Below are positions 23,513-33,303 of a stretch of DNA of 41,525 nucleotides, one piece after another; position 1 is the first letter of the stretch; each line of letters opens with the position of its first letter. This stretch comes from Acidobacteriota bacterium (GTDB lineage: Bacteria; Acidobacteriota; Holophagae; Holophagales; Holophagaceae): NCBI GenBank assembly GCA_018269025.1, contig JAFDVN010000110.1, forward strand, positions 1 to 41,525, written 5' to 3'. The position numbers and the translations under genes are program-made. The notes under the pieces were generated by a model. It made no database searches, was not told where the DNA came from, and saw only the letters and a program-made list of their open reading frames with translations.

Positions 23513-24274
23513 ATGACGATGACGAAGGAACCCAAGCCCAAGGCCCTCGGCCCCGCCTCGAACCTGCGGGCGGAGGACCGGCTCGACCAGGACCAGCTCG
23601 TCCAGGATCACCTCCGCCTCGTGCAGATGGTCGCGCGGCGCATGGCGAGCCGCCTGCCCGCCCATGTGGAACTGGATGACCTCGTCCACTTCGGCGTCCT
23701 TGGCCTCCTGGACGCGGCGCGAAAGTACCAGCCGGATCGAGAGGTCCAGTTCAAGACCTACGCCGAGCTGCGCATCAAGGGCGCCATCGTGGATGGCCTG
23801 CGGGAACTGGATTGGATGCCCCGCAGCCTCCGCCGCCGCAAGCGCGACATCGCCCAGGCCCAGGCCAAGCTCGAGCAGCGCCTTGGACGGAGCGCGAGCC
23901 GGGAAGAGTTGGCGGCGGACCTCGGCATGCCCATCGAGGATCTTCAGCGCATGATGGACGAGCTGGAAGGTCCAGGGGATCCGCTCTCCGAGCCGGGGCT
24001 CGATGAATCGGCGGAAGGTCTCGCAGGGCTGCTCCCGGACCTGGACACGGAAGACGCCCAGAGCCAGATGGAGACGAAGGAACGCGAGCAGCTCGTCCAA
24101 CAGGCCGTCGAGGCCCTGCCCCGCAAGGAGCGCTTCGTCATTCAGCTCTACAGTTTCGCAGACCTCACCATGAAGGAGATCGGCACGCTGCTGAACCTCA
24201 CGGAAAGCCGCGTCTCCCAGCTCCATGCCCAGGCCATGGAGAACCTGCGGAAGGAATTGAAGGACCAGGCCTGA
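23513..24274 (+). CDS. fliA: RNA polymerase sigma-28 factor, flagellar (FliA/WhiG family)
   Basis: The 253-aa sigma factor directs late flagellar genes. Region 2 is clear (ELDDLVHFGVLGLLDAARKY, FKTYAELRIKGAIVDGLRELDWMP), and region 3 (SLRRRKRDIAQAQAKLEQRLGRSASREELA) and region 4 (ALPRKERFVIQLYSFADLTMKEIGTLLNLTESRVSQLH) follow. The RELDWMPRSLRRR signature is that of the FliA group. ATG 23513 and ATG 23519 are both possible; the sequence before them is a short repeated GACGATGGCCC and has no clear ribosome site, so translation may be coupled to flhG. It would act on flagellar promoters elsewhere in the genome. Confidence 0.95.
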   Translation: MTMTKEPKPKALGPASNLRAEDRLDQDQLVQDHLRLVQMVARRMASRLPAHVELDDLVHFGVLGLLDAARKYQPDREVQFKTYAELRIKGAIVDGLRELDWMPRSLRRRKRDIAQAQAKLEQRLGRSASREELAADLGMPIEDLQRMMDELEGPGDPLSEPGLDESAEGLAGLLPDLDTEDAQSQMETKEREQLVQQAVEALPRKERFVIQLYSFADLTMKEIGTLLNLTESRVSQLHAQAMENLRKELKDQA

Positions 24275-24371
24275 ATCGGGCGCTTCGGCGCTCCGGGCCA
24301 CACCCTGTGGCGGCGTTGCCACCTTGGCGTCATCCTGGGCATCCCGCATCGTGGAATCCAGGAGGTCCGGC

Positions 24372-26203
<1,832 letters not shown>

Positions 26204-26207
<4 letters not shown>

Positions 26208-26710
26208 GCGCCCGCGCGGAAGGGCTCCGTCGGAAGATCCTCAGCCCCTGGAAGCTGAAGCTCTTCATGCTCGGCAAGCTGCCCATGGGCCTGCTGGCGG
26301 GCCTGCGGGTGGTCGAGTTTGACGAGAAGCACGCCGCGGTTTCCATCCGCCTCGGCTACCTGACCAAGAACCCCTTCCGAAGCATCTATTTCGCCTGCCT
26401 CGCCATGGCCGCCGAGCTCGCCAGCGGCGTCCAGGGCATCGTCGGAACCACGGATGGCACCCCGGTGTCCATGCTCGTCGTGGGTCTGGAAGGCACCTTC
26501 ACCAAGAAGGCCACCGGCCGGGTCGTCTTCACCTGCGAAGACGGTGAAGCCATCGCCGCCGCCATCGCGGGAACCCGCGCCGATGGCGAAGGTCGCACCG
26601 TGCCCTGCCTCAGCACCGGCCGGGACGAGAATGGCGACGAGGTGGCCTCCTTCACCCTCACCTGGTCCTTCAAGGCAAAGCCGAACAAGCCTGGGTCCGG
26701 CAAGGTCTGA
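26204..26710 (+). CDS. DUF4442 hotdog-fold protein (possible thioesterase)
   Basis: The 168-aa product has the DUF4442 signature in its middle (LTKNPFRSIYFACLAMAAELASG, about 56-78), typical of PaaI/YiiD-type hotdog folds. It has no membrane segments beyond a hydrophobic N-terminal helix (LKLFMLGKLPMGLLAGL). The fold suggests acyl-CoA thioester binding or hydrolysis, but no catalytic residue can be assigned. Start ATG 26204 overlaps the glmS stop in an ATGA, so it is translationally coupled to glmS. A functional link to amino-sugar synthesis is not known. Confidence 0.82.
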
Positions 26711-26738
26711 TGGACAAACCCAGCGTTTCGGCTAGACT
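26711..26738 (+). promoter_or_regulatory. Promoter of tRNA-Val
   Basis: TGGACA (26711-26716), a 16-nt spacer and TAGACT (26733-26738) lie 12 nt before the mature tRNA 5' end. TAGACT recurs before other genes in this window. Confidence 0.65.
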
Positions 26739-26750
26739 ATTTCTTCCCGT

Positions 26751-26825
26751 TGGCGCGTAGCTCAGGGGTAGAGCACCACCTTGACACGGTGGGGGTCGGT
26801 GGTTCGAGACCACTCGCGCCAACCA
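26751..26825 (+). tRNA. tRNA-Val, anticodon GAC
   Basis: This 75-nt gene folds fully. The acceptor stem is TGGCGCG/CGCGCCA, the D stem GCTC/GAGC, the anticodon stem CCACC/GGTGG with loop TTGACAC (anticodon GAC at 26783-26785), and the T stem GGTGG/CCACT with TTCGAGA. The discriminator is A, and CCA is encoded at the 3' end. It decodes GUC/GUU valine codons. A terminator follows 11 nt later. Confidence 0.96.
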
Positions 26826-26834
26826 ATTTTTGAA

Positions 26835-27002
26835 TCAGAGACCGCCTTCGCGGTCTCTTTTCGTTTCGGCGAAGACCCCACCTCCATCGCCCGGCCAGGC
26901 GCAGATCTCGTCGGCGCTGCGGTGGCATCCGAGGCAGAGTCCGGTGTGCGCGTTCAACTCACACACATGGATGCAGGCGGTGGGTTCGGGGCGAGGCTCC
27001 AT
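26835..27002 (-). CDS. DUF1289 small cysteine-rich protein
   Basis: This 55-aa protein is too short for usual gene cut-offs. It reads MEPRPEPTACIHVCELNA, then HTGLCLGCHRSADEICAW. The pattern C10-x3-C14-x8-C23-x2-C26-x-R-x3-EI-x2-W is the DUF1289 signature, a likely metal-binding or Fe-S module of unknown role. Its ATG (27002) overlaps the stop of the diguanylate cyclase gene by one nt (TGATG), so it is the last gene of the ald operon. Its last eight codons lie in the hairpin that terminates the oppositely directed tRNA-Val gene, and its stop falls on the hairpin's outer edge. Confidence 0.85.
   Translation of the reverse strand: MEPRPEPTACIHVCELNAHTGLCLGCHRSADEICAWPGDGGGVFAETKRDREGGL
26837..26862. 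terminator. Intrinsic terminator of tRNA-Val (also coding on the minus strand)
   Basis: AGAGACCGC (26837-26845) pairs with GCGGTCTCT (26850-26858) around loop CTTC and is followed by TTTT. On the minus strand the hairpin, which starts with an A-run, encodes the end of the DUF1289 protein. Confidence 0.85.
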
Positions 27003-30000
27003 CAGTGGCCTTCACGCCAATCGAGGGCGTGGCCTTCGGGGAAGGAGGTCCGGAGCGTGAGCGCGCCTTCCTGGACGAGGGCGGAAAGTTCGTGGAGGAG
27101 GCGAGGCTTGATGGGCCCGGAAGGCACGGGCTCCTCGAGGTACACGCCGACGAAGGCGTCACGCCCGGAGCGTTTGGCCGCGTAGAGGCATTGGTCCGCC
27201 AGCTCGACGGCCTCTTCCCAGCCGAAGGCACCGGGTTCGTCGAGGAGGACGGGGAAGGCGCTGTAGCCCACCGAACAGGTGAGTTTCAACTCCTGCCCTT
27301 CACCAAAGGCGTAGGAACGATGGCGGACCTCCTCCAGTACCTTGCGAGCGATAACATCCGCCGTCTTGCGATCGGCGCGCCTCGCGATGATGAGGAACTC
27401 CTCGCCGCCCCATCGCGCCACGGTATCGGTCTCGCGGGCGGCGGCGCGGATCGCCTCGGAAGCGAGCTTGAGCACGGCGTCCCCCGCGGCGTGACCATGG
27501 GTGTCATTCACGGTTTTGAAGTGATCAAGATCCACCAGCAGAAAGACGAGGTCTTCCCCGATGGGGGGCTTGCCGGAGGCCTGGAGGGTCCGGAACGCGC
27601 GGAGGACGCGGCCCTCCTCTTCCGGCAGGTTCATGCCCAGGTAGCGGCGATTCTTCAGCCCCGTGAGGGCATCCAACATGCTGGATTCCTGAAGCTGCTC
27701 GTTGGCGCGTTCAAGATCCAGCGTGCGGGCGCGGATGAGCGCCTCCAGATCCCGGTTGCGCTTCTCGAGGACAGCGGTGCGCCATCGCACGGAGGCGAGC
27801 ACCAACACACCCGCCAAGATCAGGCAGAGCCCGTAGAACCACCAAGTGCGCCACCACGGCGCGAGGATGCGGAAGGAGACGCTGTCGGGGTTGCCGAAGA
27901 CGCCCGTGCCCAGGGCCGCGCGCACCTCGAACCGATAGTCGCCCGGGGGGAGCGCGGTGTACCTCGCCTCCCGGAGTTTGGTGTCGCGCCACTCGTTTTC
28001 GAAGCCCTGGAGCCGGACCTGAAGGCGGACGATGCCTTCATTCAGGTAGCTGGGAACCGCATAGTCGAAGTCCATGGTGCGGAAGGCGTAGGGCACGCGA
28101 AGCAGGCTTCCGTCGCCGGAGAGGGCGTGCCCTCCACCATCGAGCACGCGCATCAGGCGCGTGGTGGGCGGCGGCACCAAGGGCACGCCTCCCCGGGAGT
28201 CGAACCGCGCGAGGCCATTGCTCAGGCCGAACCAGATCCCATCCGGATCCACCCAGACCGCGTTGCCATCCGCGTCCTCGCCCGGAAGGCCATCCCCTCG
28301 CCCGAAGCGGCGGCACGCCTGCCCATCCCACCGCTTCACGCCCCGGCTGGTGCCGAGCCACAGCGCGCCCGTGGCATCGAAGGCCATGGAGACGATGCTG
28401 TCCTCGATGAGCGCGGGCACGGCGACCTGGGCGCTCACGACCCACCGTCCGCCCTCCTGCCGAAGGATGGTGAGGCCGTGGTGGTCACCATAAGAGAGCC
28501 ACAGTTCGCCGCTTTCGGTCATGGCGAACGCCTGGATGTTCGCGCTCGTCAGCCCGTCCTTCACACCCAAAGTCCGCCACGACGCGCCGTCGTAGATGAA
28601 GAGTCCATGGTCTGTGGCCAGGAAAACGGCCCCTTTCCGCGCGAGAATCGCGGAGGCCGTGACGCGTCCCTCAAGCCCGGGAATCGGAACGGCGATGGGC
28701 GAGCTCCCAGGTGGGATGCGCCAGGCGGAACCGAACTGGGACACGGCCCAGACCGTGCCGTCTTTGGCTTGTGAGAAGGCCTGGAGGGTGTCGTCCTCCT
28801 GGGCTCCTGGCAAGGACACCCACACCCCGCCACCGCCATTCAGCACATGATAGGCAGCGGCCTTTGAACTTCCTGGCGCCGCCGCCGAGACCCAGAGCCC
28901 TCCCGAGGCATCGGCGAGAACCGCGCTCACGGCCTGGCCTCGGATCTCTGGAACGGCCTTCCATCCGGATGCGGTTCCGACCGCGAGGCCAGCTTGGGTC
29001 CCGGCCCAGAGACGGCCATCCTTCGCCCGCGCGATGGACCAGATGGTGTCGCTGGGCAAACCTTGACGGCGGGTCGCGGCGGTCCAGCGGAGCCGCCCGA
29101 GCACGCGGTGGACGCCTTCGCTTCCAACCCAGAGATTGCCTTCCCTGTCCACGAGCACGCACCCGGCCCAACTTCCAGGCAATCCCCAGGAATCGTCCAG
29201 CAGGTAGGCACCGCCCTCCTGGAAACAGGCGAGCCCGTTCTGGGTCGGCACCCATACGCGGCCTTCTCGATCCGCGAAGAGGGACGAGAGGCCGAGCGCC
29301 GTCAGGGGCAGCGTCTTGGAGAGGTCCGTCGCCTGCTTCCAGTCCGCATCAAAGCGCACGAGGAACGACACGCCACGGACCCAGGTTCGGCCTTGCGGAT
29401 CCTGCACCGTCGCCATCGCCGCTTCCTTCTCGAAAGGAGCAGGGAGTTTGGTGAGGGCCCACCCTCCATCTTCGGATCGGTGATAAATCCCCCCTAAAAG
29501 CGTGACGATCACCGACCCGTTGGCGGGATTGATCCAAACGCTGGTCGCCACCCCCTTCGGCAGGCCAGGCACGGGCCAAAAGCCGCTAGGCCCACCCTGG
29601 TACAGCCCCTTCCAGGTGGCGATCCAGAGGCGACTCTGGGCATCGCAGGCCATGGAAGTCGCGGTCTGAATCAGCTCGTCCGCCCTGGGCAGGCCCGAGG
29701 CCGCGGGCATGACGGTGAAATGCCCGCCTTCCCGGTGGGCGAGCCCCTTCTTGGTGAGCACCCACAGGCTTCCATCCGGCGCGGGAGCGATGGCGAGGAT
29801 GTAGGCATCCGGCAACCCGTCGCGCGCGTCGAAGCGATGAAAGGATTCGCCGTCGTAGCGAAAGAGCCCATCCTCGGTGCCCACCCACAGGAAGCCGACT
29901 TCATCCTGGGCCATGACCGTCACGGAAAGGCTCGTCAGGCCCTGGTCGCCGCCATAGGACTTGAAGGTGTAGCTACCCCAGTCCCGGAGGGGGCTCTGGA

Positions 30001-30073
30001 CCGGGGCGCCCGCGGCCAGGGGCAGCCCGAGAACCACGGCGAGGATCACCTGTTTGAAGGCGCGGAGAAGCAC
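27002..30073 (-). CDS. Membrane sensor diguanylate cyclase with beta-propeller input
   Basis: This 1023-aa protein makes c-di-GMP in response to an extracytoplasmic signal. A signal peptide (about 1-22) is followed by many two-component-regulator propeller repeats (about 30-640; recurring GLWVGT/GRLWAGTQAGL/DGLP motifs), a Y_Y_Y-type beta domain (about 650-735; RLQGFENEW, YTALPPGDYRFEV) and one membrane helix (about 740-765). A short coiled coil and a GGDEF domain follow, with an intact GGEEF at 889-893 and an inhibitory RETD I-site five residues before it. This is the hybrid-sensor layout, with GGDEF in place of a kinase. The start is GTG 30073, without a clear ribosome site. It lies 41 nt after the SDR gene. 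The ligand may be a carbohydrate or degradation product, which is inference. Confidence 0.92.
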   Translation of the reverse strand: MLLRAFKQVILAVVLGLPLAAGAPVQSPLRDWGSYTFKSYGGDQGLTSLSVTVMAQDEVGFLWVGTEDGLFRYDGESFHRFDARDGLPDAYILAIAPAPDGSLWVLTKKGLAHREGGHFTVMPAASGLPRADELIQTATSMACDAQSRLWIATWKGLYQGGPSGFWPVPGLPKGVATSVWINPANGSVIVTLLGGIYHRSEDGGWALTKLPAPFEKEAAMATVQDPQGRTWVRGVSFLVRFDADWKQATDLSKTLPLTALGLSSLFADREGRVWVPTQNGLACFQEGGAYLLDDSWGLPGSWAGCVLVDREGNLWVGSEGVHRVLGRLRWTAATRRQGLPSDTIWSIARAKDGRLWAGTQAGLAVGTASGWKAVPEIRGQAVSAVLADASGGLWVSAAAPGSSKAAAYHVLNGGGGVWVSLPGAQEDDTLQAFSQAKDGTVWAVSQFGSAWRIPPGSSPIAVPIPGLEGRVTASAILARKGAVFLATDHGLFIYDGASWRTLGVKDGLTSANIQAFAMTESGELWLSYGDHHGLTILRQEGGRWVVSAQVAVPALIEDSIVSMAFDATGALWLGTSRGVKRWDGQACRRFGRGDGLPGEDADGNAVWVDPDGIWFGLSNGLARFDSRGGVPLVPPPTTRLMRVLDGGGHALSGDGSLLRVPYAFRTMDFDYAVPSYLNEGIVRLQVRLQGFENEWRDTKLREARYTALPPGDYRFEVRAALGTGVFGNPDSVSFRILAPWWRTWWFYGLCLILAGVLVLASVRWRTAVLEKRNRDLEALIRARTLDLERANEQLQESSMLDALTGLKNRRYLGMNLPEEEGRVLRAFRTLQASGKPPIGEDLVFLLVDLDHFKTVNDTHGHAAGDAVLKLASEAIRAAARETDTVARWGGEEFLIIARRADRKTADVIARKVLEEVRHRSYAFGEGQELKLTCSVGYSAFPVLLDEPGAFGWEEAVELADQCLYAAKRSGRDAFVGVYLEEPVPSGPIKPRLLHELSALVQEGALTLRTSFPEGHALDWREGH

Positions 30074-30114
30074 GGGATCAGGCTTCCAGCTTCGCCGGAT
30101 TTTGGGAAGCGCCC

Positions 30115-30885
30115 TCAGGCCTTTCGGGCCACCTTGGCGCCGGTGTGGGAGGCCTGGTCCTTTGGCTTGACGATGACCTCATCCACATTCACGCGCTCCG
30201 GCAGCATCACACTCCATCGGACGCATTCGGCCACATCTGAAGCCCTGAGAGGTTCCATGCCCGCGTAGACGGCCGTGGCCCGGTCCGCGTCCTTCAGGCG
30301 CACCAGGCTGAACTCCGTGTCCACCATGCCCGGGTCCACGCTCGTCACGCGGATGGGCTCGCCGCACAGCTCCAGTCGAAGGGCGTGGGCCAGCGCCTTG
30401 ATGCCGTGCTTGGAGGCGCAGTAGACGCCGCCGCCCTCGTAGGACTGATGCCCGGCGGTGGATCCGATGAAGATGATGTGGCCCCAGCCGGCCTTCCTGA
30501 CTTCGGGTAGGGCGTAGCGGATCGTCTTCACCACGCCTTCCACATTGGTACGGAGCATCGCTTCCAGATCTGCGTCCGGGATCTCCCACACCTTGTCGAG
30601 GCCGCGGGCGAGCCCGGCGTTGGCGACGATCACATGGAGAGCGCCCAGCGCGGAAGCCGCCGCCGCCACGAAGGCCTCGATGCTCGCCGTCTCCCGGGTG
30701 TCCACCTTCGCTGCGAAAACCCGCGCGCCCTTGGCCCGCAGCTCCGAGGCCAAGGCCTCCACGCGATCCACGCGACGGGCACCCAGGGCGAGGTCAAAGC
30801 CCGCCTCGGCCAGCGTTCGCGCCACCGCTTCCCCAATGCCGCTGCTGGCGCCGGTGATGAGAGCAACGGGACGGTCAGGGCGCAT
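30115..30885 (-). CDS. Short-chain dehydrogenase/reductase
   Basis: This 256-aa classical SDR has the NAD(P) motif TGASSGIG at 11-18, ANAG after beta4, a catalytic serine in IGSTAG, and YCASK supplying Tyr and Lys. The R-R pair after beta2 (GARRVDR) favours NADP(H). It resembles YdfG/serine-3-dehydrogenase-type enzymes that oxidise 3-hydroxy amino acids (ending in NVDEVIVKP, as in that group), which would suit the amino-acid context, but the substrate is not certain. ATG 30885 lies 2 nt after the aminotransferase stop. Confidence 0.9.
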   Translation of the reverse strand: MRPDRPVALITGASSGIGEAVARTLAEAGFDLALGARRVDRVEALASELRAKGARVFAAKVDTRETASIEAFVAAAASALGALHVIVANAGLARGLDKVWEIPDADLEAMLRTNVEGVVKTIRYALPEVRKAGWGHIIFIGSTAGHQSYEGGGVYCASKHGIKALAHALRLELCGEPIRVTSVDPGMVDTEFSLVRLKDADRATAVYAGMEPLRASDVAECVRWSVMLPERVNVDEVIVKPKDQASHTGAKVARKA

Positions 30886-30887
30886 GC

Positions 30888-32081
30888 TCACACCTTCACA
30901 GCCTGGAACTGGAGGACGGCCGCTTTCATCAATTCGGCGGCGCGCCTCAGGCGACCTTCCTCGATGACATAGGCGAGGCGGAGCTGGTTCAGGCCAAGGC
31001 CCGGCGTGGCGTAGAAACCGGGTCCGGGGGCGGCCATGAAGGTCTCGCCTTCCAACTCGAAATCCGTGAGCGCCCATTTCGCGAAGGCTTCGGCGTCCAC
31101 GGGCACCGTCGCCATGAGGTAGAAGGCACCGTTCGGCTTCTCGCAGCGCAGGCCGGGGACGGCGGCAAGGCCTTCCACGAGGGCGTCGCGGCGCTTTCGG
31201 TACTGATCGCGGATCGGCGTGAAGAAATCTTGGGCCAGCTCGGCGATCATCGCGGCGGCGGCGCGTTGCTCCGGCACGGGCGGGCAGAGGCGGCCCATGG
31301 CCATGCGACCGGCGGCGGCGTGGGCTTCCTTGTTCTTCGTGGCGAGACAGCCGAGCCTCGCGCCGCACAACGAGTAGCGCTTGGAAAGGCTGTCCACCAG
31401 CAGCACGCGATCTTCGATGCCTGGCACCGAGAGCGCCGACACATGGGCACCGTCGTAGACGAATTCCCGGTAGACCTCGTCGCTGATGAGGAAGAGGTCG
31501 TGCTTCACGGCCAGCCGTGCGAGGCGACCCAGCTCCTCCACGGACAGGGCCGCGCCCGTGGGGTTGTTGGGCGAGCAGAGGAGGATTGCCCGGGTTTTCG
31601 GCCCCAGGGCAGCCTCCAGGGCGGCGTCGTCCGGAAGCCGGAAGCCGGAAGCCGGATCCGCGGGAAGCCCTCGCAACGCCACGCCGCTCATACGGGCAAA
31701 GGCGGCGTAGTTCGTGTAGAAGGGCTCGATGACGAGGGCGTCATCACCGGGATCGCAGGCTATCTGGAGCGCGAAGAGGAGGGCTTCGCTTCCCCCCACG
31801 GTGACCACCAGATCCTCCGACTCCAATCCCAGCCCTAGGCCCTGGTAATAGCCCGCGAGGGCTTCCCGCAACTCCGGCTCGCCCTCGGAACGACCATAGG
31901 CGACGACGGAGTCGCGGTAATGGTGGAGGCCTTCGAGAAAGGCCGGAGGCGTGGGGATATCCGGCTGGCCGATGTTGAGCGGGATGACCCTCCGCCCCCG
32001 CGCGCGGGCGCGATCAGCCAACGGCCCCAGCTTGCGGATGGGACTATCGGGGAAGCCTTCGGCGCGCTGGGACAGGCGCAT
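30888..32081 (-). CDS. Class I PLP-dependent aminotransferase
   Basis: The 397-aa enzyme is of aspartate-aminotransferase fold. NIGQPDIPTPP opens the domain, NNPTG is at 172-176, the PLP-contacting Asp201 lies in ISDEVYREFVYDG, the Schiff-base Lys234 in DSLSKRYSLCG and an arginine in GARLG. The sequence resembles the AspC/AlaA-like group of pyridoxal enzymes in acidobacterial and thermophile lineages. Directly following ald by 3 nt, it may work with alanine/pyruvate or glutamate. The amino-acid specificity cannot be read from the sequence. Confidence 0.9.
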   Translation of the reverse strand: MRLSQRAEGFPDSPIRKLGPLADRARARGRRVIPLNIGQPDIPTPPAFLEGLHHYRDSVVAYGRSEGEPELREALAGYYQGLGLGLESEDLVVTVGGSEALLFALQIACDPGDDALVIEPFYTNYAAFARMSGVALRGLPADPASGFRLPDDAALEAALGPKTRAILLCSPNNPTGAALSVEELGRLARLAVKHDLFLISDEVYREFVYDGAHVSALSVPGIEDRVLLVDSLSKRYSLCGARLGCLATKNKEAHAAAGRMAMGRLCPPVPEQRAAAAMIAELAQDFFTPIRDQYRKRRDALVEGLAAVPGLRCEKPNGAFYLMATVPVDAEAFAKWALTDFELEGETFMAAPGPGFYATPGLGLNQLRLAYVIEEGRLRRAAELMKAAVLQFQAVKV

Positions 32082-32084
32082 GGA

Positions 32085-33197
32085 TTAAATCAAGGAAACG
32101 GGGTCGGTGAAGGCCAGCTTCTGATCGTCGGCGACGGGCTTGCAGGTGAGCTTGCCCTCGTGGGTGTTCAGTCCGGCGAGGAAGCCCTTGTCGCTGGCGA
32201 GCGCGGCCTTCCAGCCCATGTTGGCCAATTTGAGAGCGTAGGGCAGCGTCGCGTTGGTGAGAGCCATGGTGGAGGTGCGGGGCACCGCGCCCGGCATGTT
32301 CGCCACGCCGTAGTGCAGCACACCATCCACGAAGTAGGTGGGGTCCGCATGGGTGGTGGCGCGAGTGGTCTCCACGCAACCGCCCTGGTCCACCGCCACA
32401 TCCACGATGACGCTGCCCTGCTTCATGAGCTTGAGCATGTCCTTGCGGATGAGCTTGGGCGCGGCGGCGCCAGGGACGAGCACGGCTCCAATGACGAGAT
32501 CCACGGAGGGCAGGATCTCTTCCACATGGGCATCCGAGCTCCACACCGTCTCGATGCGGTTGCCGAAGATATCGTCCAGGTAGCGCAAGGTGGGCAGGCT
32601 GCGGTCCAGCACCGTCACACGCGCGCCCATGCCCACGGCCATCTTGATGGCGTTGAGGCCGACGACGCCCGCGCCGAGCACGACCACATGGGCCGGGGGC
32701 ACGCCGGGGACGCCGCCCATCAACATGCCGCGCCCGCCGTTGGTCTTCTGGAGGTAATAAGCGCCGATCTGCACGGCCATGCGCCCGGCAACCTCGCTCA
32801 TAGGCGTGAGCAGGGGCAGCTTGCCGCTCGCGTCGGTGATGGTTTCGTAGGCGATGGCGGTGGCGCCGCTTTCAAGAAGGCCCTTGGTCTGCTCCGGATC
32901 CGGAGCGAGATGCAGGTAGGTGAAGAGGATCTGACCCTTCTTCAGCATGGCGATCTCGCCCTTCTGGGGCTCCTTCACCTTGATGACCATGTCGGAGGCA
33001 TCGAAGACTTCCTTCGCCGTGGGGAGGAGCTTCGCCCCGGCGCTCGCGTATTCCGCGTCGGTGAATCCGCTGCCAAGCCCCGCGCCCGCCTCGATGAACA
33101 CCTCGTGCCCAGAGCCCGTGAAGGCCTTGGCTCCGGCGGGCGTGAGCCCCACCCGGTTTTCGTTGTTCTTGATCTCTTTCGGGCAGCCAACGCGCAT
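32085..33197 (-). CDS. ald: Alanine dehydrogenase
   Basis: This enzyme interconverts L-alanine and pyruvate plus ammonia with NAD. The 370-aa length matches the family. The four catalytic residues fall at their classical positions: Arg15 (NENRVGLTP), Lys75 (IKVKEP), His96 (TYLHLAPD) and Asp270 (VDVAVDQGG). The NAD motif is VVLGAGVVG (172-180). Start ATG 33197 has GGAG upstream. It heads the operon ald, aminotransferase, SDR, sensor cyclase, DUF1289. The promoter on this strand has TAGACT (33226-33221), and the acyl-CoA dehydrogenase is divergent. Confidence 0.97.
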   Translation of the reverse strand: MRVGCPKEIKNNENRVGLTPAGAKAFTGSGHEVFIEAGAGLGSGFTDAEYASAGAKLLPTAKEVFDASDMVIKVKEPQKGEIAMLKKGQILFTYLHLAPDPEQTKGLLESGATAIAYETITDASGKLPLLTPMSEVAGRMAVQIGAYYLQKTNGGRGMLMGGVPGVPPAHVVVLGAGVVGLNAIKMAVGMGARVTVLDRSLPTLRYLDDIFGNRIETVWSSDAHVEEILPSVDLVIGAVLVPGAAAPKLIRKDMLKLMKQGSVIVDVAVDQGGCVETTRATTHADPTYFVDGVLHYGVANMPGAVPRTSTMALTNATLPYALKLANMGWKAALASDKGFLAGLNTHEGKLTCKPVADDQKLAFTDPVSLI

Positions 33198-33220
33198 GGG
33201 ATCTCCAGGCAATTCGTCAC

Positions 33221-33277
33221 AGTCTACCCAAGGTTTGATGATTTGGCATTTAGTAACGAGGCATCGAACGGTAGACT
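33221..33277. promoter_or_regulatory. Divergent promoter region of ald and the acyl-CoA dehydrogenase
   Basis: Both directions carry GGTAGACT: on the minus strand (TAGACT 33226-33221) for ald and on the plus strand (33272-33277) for the acyl-CoA dehydrogenase. The two copies are about 45 nt apart in back-to-back orientation. No clear -35 boxes are seen, suggesting activator help. Confidence 0.5.
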
Positions 33278-33303
33278 GGGGGTCTTTTGGAGCGAGGCCG
33301 CCC

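Noticed and set aside
24275-24371. glmS ribozyme or riboswitch ahead of glmS
   Set aside because: Only 97 nt separate fliA and glmS, with no recognisable ribozyme core or extended pairing.
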